A stretch of DNA of 64,000 bases from Pantoea sp. IMH (lineage in GTDB: Bacteria; Pseudomonadota; Gammaproteobacteria; Enterobacterales; Enterobacteriaceae), in the NCBI RefSeq assembly GCF_000599885.1, contig NZ_JFGT01000006.1:186001-250000 (forward strand), given 5' to 3'. A program made the translations under genes and the position numbers. The notes under the pieces were generated by a model. It was not told the origin of the DNA and did no database searches. It saw only the letters and a list, made by a program, of their open reading frames with translations. Position 1 is the first letter of the stretch; every line of letters begins with the position of its first letter. Shown here in pieces: positions 1 through 9,026 of the stretch.

Positions 1-1
1 G

Positions 2-526
2 CTGATCCTCGATGAGCCTACCAACGACCTGGATGTGGAAACGCTGGAGCTGCTGGAGGAGCTGGTCGATGGCTATCAGGGCACGGTGCTGCTGGTCAGC
101 CACGATCGTCAGTTTGTGGACAACACGGTGACCGAATGCTGGATTTTCGAAGGCAACGGAGAGATCGGTACCTTTGTCGGCGGCTATCATGACGCCCAGC
201 GTCAGCGGGCGGCATGGAAGCAGACGCGCGTTACAGCTAAACCGGCCAGCTCGCCGCGTCAGGAGAGCGTTAAAGCCGAACCGGTTAAGCGGACTGCCAG
301 CAAGCTGAGCTATAATTTGCAGCGCGAGCTTGAACAACTGCCGCAGAAGATGGAGCAACTGGAAAGCCAGCTTGGTGCGCTACAGGCAAAAGTGGCTGAC
401 GGCGACTTCTTCAGCCAGCCTCATGATGTGACCCAGCCGGTGCTGGATGCCCTTTCTCAGGCGGAGCAGGCGCTGGAAGCGGCCTTTGAGCGTTGGGAAT
501 ATCTGGAATCGTTGAAAAACGATTAA
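2..526 (+). CDS. uup: ABC-F ATPase Uup, C-terminal part (cut by window start)
   Basis: This is the 3' end of an ABC-F ATPase gene whose 5' part lies outside the window. The reading frame is open from base 2 and opens with a Walker B and D-loop (LILDEPTNDLD), followed by the H-loop sequence LVSHDRQFVD. A charged, Gln/Glu/Leu-rich C-terminal coiled coil follows (about the last 75 residues, ending WEYLESLKND), which is typical of Uup. ABC-F proteins have no membrane domain. They act on ribosomes, and Uup has also been linked to precise excision of transposons and to branched DNA. pqiA starts 17 bases downstream on the same strand, as in E. coli, so co-transcription is plausible. Identification rests on motifs, the C-terminal sequence and synteny. 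Confidence 0.93.
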   Translation: MILDEPTNDLDVETLELLEELVDGYQGTVLLVSHDRQFVDNTVTECWIFEGNGEIGTFVGGYHDAQRQRAAWKQTRVTAKPASSPRQESVKAEPVKRTASKLSYNLQRELEQLPQKMEQLESQLGALQAKVADGDFFSQPHDVTQPVLDALSQAEQALEAAFERWEYLESLKND

Positions 527-543
527 TGAGTCAGAGGTGACCT

Positions 544-1812
544 ATGTGTTCGTCGCACCACGCTGAAAAATGGATGCTTTGCCCGCAGTGTGATCTGATG
601 ACACAGTTGCCGGAACTGAAGCCGGGCAGCAAAGCCAGCTGCCCGCGCTGTGACACCACGCTTGAGTCGCGCTGGGATGAGCCGCGTAAGCGGCCTACCG
701 GCTATGCACTCGCGTCACTTTTTATGCTGCTTCTGGCGAACCTCTATCCGTTCGTCTCTATGCACGTATCGGGTCTGAGAAGTGAAATCAGCCTCTGGCA
801 CATTCCGGAGGTAATGGTTTCCGAAGACTACAGCAGCCTCGCCACGCTGTTCATTCTTTTTGTACAGGCCGTACCCACTTTCTGTATGGTGGCACTTCTG
901 CTGTTGCTGAATAATGCCCCGCTGTCGCACGGCTTGAAACGTGGCCTGGCCCGTCTGCTTTTTCAGGCCAAAAACTGGGGAATGGCTGAGATTTTTTTGG
1001 CCGGCGTGCTGGTCAGCTTCGTAAAATTAATGGCCTACGGCGACATCGGCACGGGCACCAGTTTTATCCCATGGTGTCTGTTCTGCCTTCTGCACCTGCG
1101 TGCTTTACAGTGCGTTGACCGACGCTGGCTTTGGCAGCATATTGCTCCAACGCCACAGCTGCCGGTCACGCCTGTGCCAGGCGTCAGCGGGCTGAAACAG
1201 GGGTTACGCTCCTGTCGCTGCTGTACGGCGATACTTGCGGCCGATCAATTCATCTGTCCCCGTTGTGGCACAGGTGGACATGCCCGGCGGCGCAACAGCC
1301 TGCAGTGGACAATGGCGCTGCTGGTGACCTCTCTTATTCTTTATATTCCTGCGAATCTGATGCCAATAATGGTGACGGAGTCGCTGGGAGACAAGATGCA
1401 GTCAACGATTATGTCCGGCGTTATTCTGCTCTGGAGCGATGGCTCTTACCCGGTTGCGCTGATCATATTTATCGCCAGTATCATGGTGCCCTCGCTCAAA
1501 ATGCTGGCGATTGGCTGGCTTTGCTGGGATGCAAACGGTGGCGGTCGTCACGACAGTGAAAAAATGCATAAAATTTATGAGGTGGTTGAATTTGTGGGCC
1601 GCTGGTCAATGATCGATGTTTTTGTCATCGCCGTGCTCTCTGCGCTGGTGCGCATGGGCCAACTGATGAGTATTTATCCCGCAGCAGGCGCATTGCTGTT
1701 TGCGATAGTGGTCATTCTTACCATGTTCGCTGCCATGACATTCGACCCCCGTCTGATATGGGATCGTGAATCCGAAAAAAGTTTTAAGGAGCCAAGCATT
1801 GAAGGAAAATAA
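544..1812 (+). CDS. pqiA: intermembrane lipid transport protein PqiA
   Basis: Inner-membrane component of the Pqi system, which moves lipid between inner and outer membranes. The 422-residue protein has two zinc-ribbon-like cysteine clusters, CPQC...CPRC at residues 13-36 and a second one near residue 225 (CRCC...CPRC). Each precedes a block of hydrophobic helices, giving the duplicated PqiA architecture. The start codon lies 17 bases after uup, with GAGGTG just upstream. The 3' end overlaps the start of pqiB, and pqiC follows, so the three genes form one operon. The family is reported to respond to paraquat through SoxRS and to stationary phase; no SoxS site was identified here by eye. Confidence 0.95.
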   Translation: MCSSHHAEKWMLCPQCDLMTQLPELKPGSKASCPRCDTTLESRWDEPRKRPTGYALASLFMLLLANLYPFVSMHVSGLRSEISLWHIPEVMVSEDYSSLATLFILFVQAVPTFCMVALLLLLNNAPLSHGLKRGLARLLFQAKNWGMAEIFLAGVLVSFVKLMAYGDIGTGTSFIPWCLFCLLHLRALQCVDRRWLWQHIAPTPQLPVTPVPGVSGLKQGLRSCRCCTAILAADQFICPRCGTGGHARRRNSLQWTMALLVTSLILYIPANLMPIMVTESLGDKMQSTIMSGVILLWSDGSYPVALIIFIASIMVPSLKMLAIGWLCWDANGGGRHDSEKMHKIYEVVEFVGRWSMIDVFVIAVLSALVRMGQLMSIYPAAGALLFAIVVILTMFAAMTFDPRLIWDRESEKSFKEPSIEGK

Positions 1813-3442
1813 TCACGATGTGGCCAGGGTTGATAACATCAGGCGCTGGTCAACGGTCTGGATCATCCCTGTCGTTACCGTACTTATCGGCGCATGGATC
1901 CTGTTTTATCATTTCAGCCATCAGGGACCCCAGGTAACACTTATCACCACAAATGCGGAAGGCATTGAAGGCGGTAAAACGGCGATTAAAAGTCGCAGCG
2001 TGGATGTCGGCATTGTCGAAAGTGCGGTGCTGACTGACGATCTGCATCACGTTGAGATCACCGCGCGACTGAATTCCGGCATGGAAAAATTGCTTAAAGG
2101 CGACAGCGCTTTTTGGGTGGTGAAACCTGCTATTGGTCGCGAAGGGGTGACTGGGCTGGGAACGCTCTTATCCGGCCCCTATATTGAACTTCAGCCCGGA
2201 ACGAAAGGTGAAGAGAAGGAGCAGTATGATCTGCTGGATTCGCCGCCGCTGGCGCCACCGGACGCAAAAGGGATCCGCATTACCCTTGATAGTGACAAAG
2301 CAGGCCAGCTCAACCCGGGGGACCCTGTACTGTTTCGCGGTTATCAGGTTGGGTCCGTGGAGACCAGTAACTTTGACGCCGACAAGCGAATGATGACCTA
2401 TCAGCTGTTTGTCCGGGCGCCCTACGATCGACTGGTGACAACCAACGTACGATTCTGGAAAGACAGCGGTATTGCCGTTGATATGTCTGCTTCAGGTATG
2501 CGCGTGGAGATGGGCTCGCTGACCACGCTGTTTAGCGGTGGCGTCAGCTTTGACGTGCCGGACGGCTGGGAACTGGGTCAGGTTGCGAAGAATAAATCGG
2601 AATATAAACTGTTTGACGATCAGCGCAGCATTCAGGATTCGCTTTATACGGTACATAAAGACTTCCTGATGTTCTTCGACGACTCTATCCGTGGCCTGCA
2701 GCCGGGGGCGCCGGTTGAATTCCGCGGCATCCGCCTGGGCACCGTAGCGGAAGTGCCGTTCAAGGCCAGAGACATTACTCAGCGTCTTAATACTGACTAC
2801 CGTATTCCCGTCCTGATCCGTATTGAGCCGGACCGCTTCCAGAGTATGCTTGGAAAGGATTTTGATTTCGAACAGCATCTTAAAGATGGCATTAAAGCGG
2901 GGCTGCGAGCGTCACTGAAATCAGCAAACCTGCTGACCGGATCGCTCTATATCGATCTTGATTTCAACAGCAGCGCGAAAGCCTATACCGGACCATCGTC
3001 CTATGCAGGCTATGAGCTGATTCCCACCATGAGCGGTGGACTGGCGCAGATCCAGCAGAAGCTGATGGATGCTCTGGACAAAATTAACAATCTGCCGCTG
3101 AACCCGATGCTGAATCAGGCGACGGGCACGCTGAAAGAAAGCCAGCGTACCCTGCGGGAACTGCAAAAAACGCTGGATAATATCAATCAGATTACCGGCA
3201 GCCAGTCGATGAAAGATCTGCCGCAGGATATGCAGCAAACGCTTCGCGAACTGAATCGCAGCATGAAAGGGTTCCAGCCGGGTTCGCCAGCCTATACCAA
3301 ACTGGTGGGTGATATGCAGCGCCTTGATCAGGTTATGCGGGAACTTCAGCCGGTCCTGAAGACGCTGAACAGTAAAAGTAACGCGCTGATATTTGAAGCA
3401 GAACCCGGTAAGGACCCACAGCCGAAGAGGGCGAAACAATGA
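1799..3442 (+). CDS. pqiB: intermembrane transport protein PqiB (MCE repeats)
   Basis: PqiB forms a periplasm-spanning tube of stacked MCE rings that works with PqiA and PqiC. The N-terminus has one membrane anchor (WIIPVVTVLIGAWILFY), followed by three MCE domains and a C-terminal helical region rich in heptads (around LKESQRTLRELQKTLDN) that would form the coiled-coil channel. The frame is open upstream to a GTG at 1766, but I place the start at the TTG at 1799. It has AAGGAG at 1786-1791 with 7-base spacing and gives 547 residues, close to E. coli PqiB (546). This start lies inside pqiA, overlapping it by 14 bases, which suggests translational coupling. Confidence 0.92.
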   Translation: MKENNHDVARVDNIRRWSTVWIIPVVTVLIGAWILFYHFSHQGPQVTLITTNAEGIEGGKTAIKSRSVDVGIVESAVLTDDLHHVEITARLNSGMEKLLKGDSAFWVVKPAIGREGVTGLGTLLSGPYIELQPGTKGEEKEQYDLLDSPPLAPPDAKGIRITLDSDKAGQLNPGDPVLFRGYQVGSVETSNFDADKRMMTYQLFVRAPYDRLVTTNVRFWKDSGIAVDMSASGMRVEMGSLTTLFSGGVSFDVPDGWELGQVAKNKSEYKLFDDQRSIQDSLYTVHKDFLMFFDDSIRGLQPGAPVEFRGIRLGTVAEVPFKARDITQRLNTDYRIPVLIRIEPDRFQSMLGKDFDFEQHLKDGIKAGLRASLKSANLLTGSLYIDLDFNSSAKAYTGPSSYAGYELIPTMSGGLAQIQQKLMDALDKINNLPLNPMLNQATGTLKESQRTLRELQKTLDNINQITGSQSMKDLPQDMQQTLRELNRSMKGFQPGSPAYTKLVGDMQRLDQVMRELQPVLKTLNSKSNALIFEAEPGKDPQPKRAKQ

Positions 3443-4008
3443 TGAAATGGATTCCCGTGGCGCTGGCACTAATCGTCAGTGGATGTAGCAGTACGATCGA
3501 CACACATTATTATCAACTTCCGTCCGCCAGCACTGCAACGACGGCATCCAGCGGCGGTTTTGACGCCAGCCGGCCAGCTGTATGGGTGGAGCATGTGTCG
3601 GTGCCTGATTACCTCGCGGGCAATGGCGTGGTTTATCAAAGCAGCGATGTACAGTATGTGATAGCGGCGAATAATCTTTGGGCCAGCCCGCTCGATCAAC
3701 AGCTTCAGCAGACGCTGGTAGCTAATCTGAGTGAGGCGCTGCCGGGGTGGCTGGTATCCGGCATGCCACTGGGCGACCAACAGCAAAAATTAAATGTCAA
3801 TGTGACCCAGTTCCATGGCCGGTACGACGGGCAGGTCGTCATCGCGGGGGACTGGGTACTGGAACACGACGGAAAAATCATTAAGCGTCCATTCTCACTG
3901 ACGCTACCTCAGAATGAAGATGGTTATGGTGCACTGGTGAGAACGCTGGCAAAGGGATGGCAGCAGGAAGCCGGTAATATGGCGCAGATTATCCGCACTA
4001 ATAATTAA
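3439..4008 (+). CDS. pqiC: outer-membrane lipoprotein PqiC (YmbA)
   Basis: Third gene of the pqi operon, encoding a small lipoprotein of the ABC-transport-auxiliary family that is thought to dock the PqiB tube to the outer membrane. The first 20 residues are a lipoprotein signal peptide ending in the lipobox VSGC (Cys at residue 16 from the first Met). The start overlaps the pqiB stop (ATGATG at 3439), so either of two adjacent Met codons could be used. The length (189 residues) is normal for the family. A strong hairpin terminator follows at 4031-4079. Confidence 0.93.
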   Translation: MMKWIPVALALIVSGCSSTIDTHYYQLPSASTATTASSGGFDASRPAVWVEHVSVPDYLAGNGVVYQSSDVQYVIAANNLWASPLDQQLQQTLVANLSEALPGWLVSGMPLGDQQQKLNVNVTQFHGRYDGQVVIAGDWVLEHDGKIIKRPFSLTLPQNEDGYGALVRTLAKGWQQEAGNMAQIIRTNN

Positions 4009-4030
4009 TTTTATTTAAGTTTTATTAAGG

Positions 4031-4079
4031 CCTCTGCCTGCTGCAGGTTTGCAACTGCATGCAGGCAGAGGTTTTTTTT
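4031..4079 (+). terminator. terminator of the pqi operon
   Basis: An 11-bp perfect stem (CCTCTGCCTGC with GCAGGCAGAGG) is extended by an inner TGCAG/CTGCA pairing and followed by a run of eight T. This is a textbook intrinsic terminator just after pqiC. Confidence 0.93.
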
Positions 4080-4289
4080 ATTCTATAACAGCCGGTTAAC
4101 AGCGATTTCTTCGGTGATCTGCCCTTAAGAAGCCTCTCATAATGAAGCAGAAATATGACGTTGGCGTGAATTTTGCGCGTTGATTTTTAAATCAGATAGC
4201 GCTAAATATGAAGGGTGGCTGCGTATTATGTGACCACTGATTTCTTTCCACCAGATTCCACCTGACCTGAAGAGGGGATTACAGGCATG

Positions 4290-4457
4290 ATGAAGAGACA
4301 GAAACGAGATCGGCTCGAAAGGGCACATTCAAGAGGTTATCAAGCCGGAATTACCGGGCGCTCTAAAGAGATGTGTCCCTATCAAATGATAGATGCTAAG
4401 TCTCACTGGTTGGGAGGTTGGCGACAAGCCATGGAGGACAGGACGGTTACTACCTAA
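4290..4457 (+). CDS. rmf: ribosome modulation factor RMF
   Basis: A 55-residue basic protein beginning MKRQKRDRLERAHSRGYQAG and retaining the family core RSKEMCPY and WLGGWR. RMF binds 70S ribosomes in stationary phase and promotes formation of inactive 100S dimers together with HPF. An extra in-frame ATG at 4287 precedes the chosen start; both sit behind a GAGGGG ribosome-binding site. It lies between pqiC and fabA, as in E. coli. The roughly 280-base gap upstream should hold its promoter, which in E. coli responds to growth rate and ppGpp; I did not identify promoter boxes. Confidence 0.96.
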   Translation: MKRQKRDRLERAHSRGYQAGITGRSKEMCPYQMIDAKSHWLGGWRQAMEDRTVTT

Positions 4458-4481
4458 TCTGACTGTTTCATCTGCAGGGGA

Positions 4482-4508
4482 AACCTCCGCCAGCGCGGAG
4501 GTTTTTCT
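4482..4508. terminator. bidirectional terminator between rmf and fabA
   Basis: The stem AACCTCCGC / GCGGAGGTT is closed by a short loop, with a T run after it on the plus strand and pyrimidine-rich sequence on the minus strand. It can serve the convergent rmf and fabA genes. Confidence 0.85.
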
Positions 4509-4515
4509 TTTGCGC

Positions 4516-5034
4516 TTAGAAAGCGGTGGTGTCCTTAAACAGGCCCACTTTCAGATCGGTGGCGGTATAGATAACATGGCCATCGACCAGAACTTCACCA
4601 TCAGCCACGCCCATGACCAGCTTGCGGTTAATCACGCGCTTGAAATGAATCCGGTAAGAGACTTTTTTCGCGGTTGGCAGAACCTGGCCGGTAAATTTCA
4701 CTTCACCCACGCCCAGCGCGCGGCCTTTGCCCTCGGCACCTAACCAGCCGAGATAAAAGCCGACCAGCTGCCACATGGCATCCAGTCCCAGACAGCCTGG
4801 CATCACCGGATCGCCGATAAAATGACAGTCAAAAAACCACAGATCCGGTTTGATATCCAGTTCGGCTTCGACGAAGCCTTTACCATAGTTACCGCCATCT
4901 TCGGTCATTTTGACCACGCGGTCCATCATCAGCATATTACCGGAAGGTAACGGCGGACCTTCTGCGCCGAACAGTTCTCCACGGCCCGAGGCGATGAGGT
5001 CTTCTTTAGTATAGGATTCGCGTTTATCTACCAT
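4516..5034 (-). CDS. fabA: beta-hydroxydecanoyl-ACP dehydratase/isomerase FabA
   Basis: FabA dehydrates 3-hydroxydecanoyl-ACP and isomerises the trans-2 product to cis-3-decenoyl-ACP, the branch point to unsaturated fatty acids. The 172-residue protein carries the active-site segment [19 protein letters not shown], which contains the catalytic His and, 14 residues on, the catalytic Asp. It is a single-hotdog cytoplasmic enzyme of normal length. Its start is the first ATG of the frame at 5034. The 68-base gap to lonH holds a palindrome resembling a FabR site (5073-5090). Confidence 0.97.
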   Translation of the reverse strand: MVDKRESYTKEDLIASGRGELFGAEGPPLPSGNMLMMDRVVKMTEDGGNYGKGFVEAELDIKPDLWFFDCHFIGDPVMPGCLGLDAMWQLVGFYLGWLGAEGKGRALGVGEVKFTGQVLPTAKKVSYRIHFKRVINRKLVMGVADGEVLVDGHVIYTATDLKVGLFKDTTAF

Positions 5035-5072
5035 GTTGTTAATAAGCCTTATTTTAGTGAATCACGAAGGTT

Positions 5073-5090
5073 AGCGAACAGGTGTAAGCT
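5073..5090. promoter_or_regulatory. candidate FabR-type operator upstream of fabA
   Basis: The 18-bp imperfect palindrome AGCGAACA-GG-TGTAAGCT lies about 40 bases upstream of the fabA start. It resembles the AGCG.ACA / TGT.CGCT half-site pattern I recall for FabR, the repressor of unsaturated fatty acid genes. FadR also activates fabA in E. coli; I saw no clear FadR site. This is pattern resemblance only. Confidence 0.5.
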
Positions 5091-5102
5091 GAACAAGTCC
5101 GA

Positions 5103-6854
5103 TCAGCTCTGGTTAAACCAGTTCAGCCAGCGCAGCGGCCACGGACGGTGACGTGCATCCTGCTGAGTGATTTGCGCAATGCGCTCCTGTATTAACTTTA
5201 GCAAACAAGGACCGGTTTCCCGATCCCACTCCGCCCCGGTTAAGAGAGGCAAAGCTTCTTCGACGCTGCTAACCGCCCATATGTGGAACTTTCCTTCACG
5301 CACGGCGTCCACCACTTCCTGCTGAAGTGACAGATGGCGTACGTTGGCTGCCGGCATAATGATGCCCTGACTGCCGTTCAGACTGCGTTGCTGACAAATA
5401 TGGAAAAAGCCTTCAATTTTTTCATTCAGGCCGCCGACTGGCTGGACCCGTCCAAACTGATCGACCGAGCCCGTTACAGCAATCTGCTGCGTCAGCGGCT
5501 GGCCGGAGAGTGCGCTAATCAGCGCACAAAGCTCGGCTAAAGAGGCACTGTCGCCATCCACTTCTGAATAGGATTGCTCAAAAACTATTGAGGCTGAGAA
5601 AGGCAGCTGCTGATCGAGCTCGAGTTCGGAGATGAGCCAGGCCTGCATAATCATCATGCCTTTTGCATGGATATTGCCACCCAGTTCAGCTTTGCGTTCG
5701 ACATCAGTGAACTCACCATCACCGATATGCACCACGCAACTGATGCGCGATGGTTCTCCAAACGCACGAGGGTGACCGGGAAACTCAATAACGGAAAGCG
5801 CGTTTATCTGACCAACCATTTCGCCTTCCGTTTCGATCAGGATCTGATCAAGCAGAATTTCATCGCGTATGCGTTCAGCCAGAAAGCCTTCACGCCATTC
5901 CCGGGTTTCCAGAGCCGTTGCCAGGCTATCGCCGTTCAGAACGCCGTTGCCATGAAGTGCCGCATCCTGAAGCTGGCGTGCAAGCCAGGCAGGGCAGAGG
6001 GGTAAAGTATCCTGATCGCCCGTATAGCGAACCGCTTCCCGGATTAATACTGGCCAGAAATCCGCTTCGATCGGGCCGGTATTTTCGCTGGCAGCAACCG
6101 TCATTACCCACTGCATCCAGAGCCCCAGCGTATCCGGTTCGGTAATCTGAATATTCTCTTCATATTCCGAATAGAGTGCCAGCGAGGCCAGTTCCGGCTC
6201 CATCTCCTGAAAATCAGCCAGGATATCGCGCTCACCCGTCAGTACCAGACGAAAATGCACAGGCAATGATGGGATGGTAACGGGCAACGGCCGCGTTTCA
6301 TCAGGTGAATGCCACTCGAAACGTTGAGTGATCAGAATTTGCTTCAGGCGAAGCCAGAGCAGCGGTTGTGCCAGCAATGCGCGCAGGGAGAGGATTAGCG
6401 TACCGCCATTAGCCTTATGGACAAGGCCTGGTTCCAGTACAAGTTTCTCATTCCACACCCGTACACAGCCAAACAGCTGTTCATTTTCAATCCAGTCTGC
6501 CCGGTGAATGCCGCCCGTGCTGGCAAAATTATCCTGCGCTGAGGTGGCGGCCAGTAATTCAACCGAGTGGTCGCTGACGATATAAGCACCACCGGTTAGC
6601 ACAGGCTGCTCGCCGGCATTCAGCTCTGCCATGACATCCTGAAGTAAAGCCTGATATTCAGCGTTTTCAGGCGCTTTTACCAGCATCAGCGGCAGTTTAG
6701 CCGGTGTTTGCAGCAGGAGAGTCAGACCGTCATACAGACGCGACTGGACAGCAGCAAAACAGCTGGTATCGGCATCAGAAGCCTGTGCGTGCGGGGGTTG
6801 TACGCCGTCGGTAACGGGCTGCAGGGCATGCCATTCAAGTCTGTTGTTGGTCAA
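5103..6854 (-). CDS. lonH: Lon-like protease LonH (YcbZ)
   Basis: A 583-residue Lon-family protein (E. coli YcbZ/LonH). The C-terminal Lon proteolytic domain has the Ser-Lys dyad: Ser436 in VDGDSAS and Lys479 in GGLNEKIEG. They lie 43 residues apart, the same spacing as in classical Lon. The N-terminal ATPase-like half shows no canonical GxxGxGK P-loop, which also seems true of the E. coli homologue. The substrate is unknown. The start is the ATG at 6854. It is transcribed toward fabA and divergently from matP. Confidence 0.92.
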   Translation of the reverse strand: MTNNRLEWHALQPVTDGVQPPHAQASDADTSCFAAVQSRLYDGLTLLLQTPAKLPLMLVKAPENAEYQALLQDVMAELNAGEQPVLTGGAYIVSDHSVELLAATSAQDNFASTGGIHRADWIENEQLFGCVRVWNEKLVLEPGLVHKANGGTLILSLRALLAQPLLWLRLKQILITQRFEWHSPDETRPLPVTIPSLPVHFRLVLTGERDILADFQEMEPELASLALYSEYEENIQITEPDTLGLWMQWVMTVAASENTGPIEADFWPVLIREAVRYTGDQDTLPLCPAWLARQLQDAALHGNGVLNGDSLATALETREWREGFLAERIRDEILLDQILIETEGEMVGQINALSVIEFPGHPRAFGEPSRISCVVHIGDGEFTDVERKAELGGNIHAKGMMIMQAWLISELELDQQLPFSASIVFEQSYSEVDGDSASLAELCALISALSGQPLTQQIAVTGSVDQFGRVQPVGGLNEKIEGFFHICQQRSLNGSQGIIMPAANVRHLSLQQEVVDAVREGKFHIWAVSSVEEALPLLTGAEWDRETGPCLLKLIQERIAQITQQDARHRPWPLRWLNWFNQS

Positions 6855-7039
6855 AGTTATCGTTTTTTTCTGAAATGAATAAAAGCGGCATTATACAATA
6901 ATTCAGCCTCTTAAGCACCGCAGAGATGTGCTTCACCTGATGTTCTGCCTGGCTTTGCGATATTTGCCCCGTTTTCTCTGCCGCAGGGTGAAAAAAAGCT
7001 GTTATTCTTAAGCCGTTATATGGTCAGCATGAGATTCCG

Positions 7040-7501
7040 ATGAAATATCAGCAGCTGGAAAACCTTGAAAGCGGTTGGAAATGGAAATATCTGGTGAAAA
7101 AACACCGGGAGGGCGAGCCGATCACCTGCTATCTGGAATACAGCGCGGCGCAGGCAGCCGTCAGTGAACTGCTCGCAATGGAAAACAATCCGGCAGAGGT
7201 GCTCTCCTGGATCGGTAAACACATTAATCCTGCGCTGGAAAACAGGATGAAGCAAACGATCCGGGCCCGGCGCAAAAGACATTTCAACGCTGAACATCAA
7301 CATACGCGAAAAAAATCAATCGACCTGGAGTATCTTGTCTGGCAGAGGCTGGCCGGATTGGCGCAGAGGCGCAACTGTACGCTGTCTGAAACGGTCGTTC
7401 AGCTGATTGAAGATGCCGAGCGTAAAGAAAAATATGCCAGCCAGATGTCATCGTTGCGGGAAGATTTGCAGGCGATATTAGGCAAGCAGGAAACAGAATA
7501 A
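7040..7501 (+). CDS. matP: macrodomain Ter protein MatP
   Basis: MatP binds matS sites and condenses the terminus macrodomain of the chromosome, also linking it to the division machinery through ZapB. The 153-residue protein starts [18 protein letters not shown] and has the basic DNA-binding middle region, a ribbon-helix-helix part ([19 protein letters not shown]) and a C-terminal coiled coil. Length and sequence match the family. It is divergent from lonH and convergent with ompA, the E. coli arrangement. I noticed no perfect matS site in the window, but did not scan exhaustively. Confidence 0.96.
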   Translation: MKYQQLENLESGWKWKYLVKKHREGEPITCYLEYSAAQAAVSELLAMENNPAEVLSWIGKHINPALENRMKQTIRARRKRHFNAEHQHTRKKSIDLEYLVWQRLAGLAQRRNCTLSETVVQLIEDAERKEKYASQMSSLREDLQAILGKQETE

Positions 7502-7570
7502 CGCGCATTTATGGACGTCGGTAGCTTTGTTCCACGATATGGTGCGCCATAGCATTATCCAGAAAAAGAG

Positions 7571-7596
7571 AAACCCCGCCGTAGCGGGGTTTTTTC
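7571..7596. terminator. bidirectional terminator between matP and ompA
   Basis: The stem AACCCCGC / GCGGGGTT closes a CGTA loop, with T runs on both strands. It sits between the convergent matP and ompA genes. Confidence 0.9.
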
Positions 7597-7608
7597 ATCA
7601 AAGGTAAC

Positions 7609-8679
7609 TTAAGCCTGTGGCTGAGTTACAACGTCTTTGATGCCTTTAACTTCGATTTCTACGCGACGGTCCGGTGCCAGACATTCGATCAGGGCGTTAC
7701 GGCCTTTCACGCTGTCACAGGTGTTGCCGGTAACAGGTTCAGATTCACCCATACCACGTGCAGAGATCTTGTTAGCAGGGATGCCTTTAGAAACGAGGTA
7801 GTCTACAACAGACTGAGCGCGTTTTTCAGACAGCTTCTGGTTGTACTGCTCAGAACCGATACGGTCGGTGTAACCCAGAACAACAACGGAACCATCTTTA
7901 GGATCCATTGAGCTCAGCTGGGAGTACAGCTGGTCCAGAGCCTGCTGACCTTCTGACTTCAGGGAAGCCTTGTTGAAGGTGAACAGTACGTCAGATTTCA
8001 GCGTGAAACGCTTGGTTTCAACAACTGGCGCTGGCGCTGGTGCTGGTGCTGGTGCTGGCGCCATGTCGTCCTGACCGAAGCGGTAAGAAACACCCAGGCT
8101 CAGCATGCCGTTATCTGGACGAGTACCAACGGTGTTTGCATCACCGATGTTGTTAACCCACTGGTAATCCAGACGGGTTGCCCAGTTTTTGGTCAGCGCA
8201 TACTCAACACCAACGGCGGCCAGCGGAGAAACGCCGGTATCGTGATCGCTGATGCGGTTGCCAGTAGCAGTAACCTGCTGAGTAGAGTCTGCACGCCATA
8301 CCATGCCACCCAGACGTGTGTACACGTCCAGATCGTCCATGACAGGGTAGCTCAGTTTAGCCGCCAGCTGAACGCCCTGCGCTTTGAATGCGCCGTTTAC
8401 AGCGTCGCCTTTGTTAGGCATACGACCCAGCCAGTCATAACCCAGCTCAAAGCCCAGGTACTGGTTAGCCTGATAACCAACGAATGCACCAGCGCCAAGC
8501 TGACTTTCGTGAGTTGGGCCGTCGTTGTTGGTGTAGTTATTACCGTAGTAACCTGTGTCATGGTACTGAGACCAGCCCAGTTTAGCACCGGTATACCAGG
8601 TGTCATCTTTAGGGGCGGCCTGCGCTACGGTAGCGAAGCCAGCCAGTGCCACTGCAATTGCGATAGCTGTCTTTTTCAT
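7609..8679 (-). CDS. ompA: outer membrane protein OmpA
   Basis: Abundant outer-membrane protein that ties the envelope to peptidoglycan. The precursor has a signal peptide ([21 protein letters not shown], cleaved before APKDD). An eight-stranded beta-barrel of about 170 residues follows, then an Ala-Pro repeat hinge ([12 protein letters not shown]), then the C-terminal OmpA-like domain that binds diaminopimelate (around [16 protein letters not shown]). The hinge shows at DNA level as a GCTGGT/GCTGGC triplet-pair repeat near 8025-8065, a typical site of length variation. The start is preceded by the conserved leader end ACGAGGCGCAAAA. Confidence 0.98.
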   Translation of the reverse strand: MKKTAIAIAVALAGFATVAQAAPKDDTWYTGAKLGWSQYHDTGYYGNNYTNNDGPTHESQLGAGAFVGYQANQYLGFELGYDWLGRMPNKGDAVNGAFKAQGVQLAAKLSYPVMDDLDVYTRLGGMVWRADSTQQVTATGNRISDHDTGVSPLAAVGVEYALTKNWATRLDYQWVNNIGDANTVGTRPDNGMLSLGVSYRFGQDDMAPAPAPAPAPAPVVETKRFTLKSDVLFTFNKASLKSEGQQALDQLYSQLSSMDPKDGSVVVLGYTDRIGSEQYNQKLSEKRAQSVVDYLVSKGIPANKISARGMGESEPVTGNTCDSVKGRNALIECLAPDRRVEIEVKGIKDVVTQPQA

Positions 8680-8810
8680 TTTTGCGCCTCGTTATCATCC
8701 AAATAGGCAATGAGCTTTCATTAGCTCTTTGATTTAATCCTTCGCCGGGTTATGAAGCTCACTGGGACTCATCCAAAAAACGGTGAATATTGAGCACCCT
8801 GGCGACGTAA

Positions 8811-8842
8811 AGTCTACAACGTACCAGCAAACTTACAAGTAT
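8811..8842 (-). promoter_or_regulatory. ompA promoter and long leader
   Basis: The minus strand carries ACTTGTAAGTTT upstream of TACGTTGTAGACTTTACG, closely matching the E. coli ompA promoter, with TAGACT as the -10 element (8811-8816). Transcription should begin near 8804, giving a leader of about 125 bases. Leaders of this kind stabilise ompA mRNA and are targets of the sRNA MicA in relatives. The rest of the 347-base gap (8843-9026) holds no gene that I can see. Confidence 0.75.
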
Positions 8843-9026
8843 GATGTGAGGCAAGAGGATAAAAAAACAGCCGTTCATACACACAATTTAATATTTTAAA
8901 ACGAGATAAAACTGTCAATGGAAGTTAAAAAACATCGCTAACTCATTGTCACAGCGCGTCATAGCAGAATCAGAGAGTTATCACAGTTCCGAAAGAAAAC
9001 CCTTCTGAGAAAATTCCCATTTTTAC

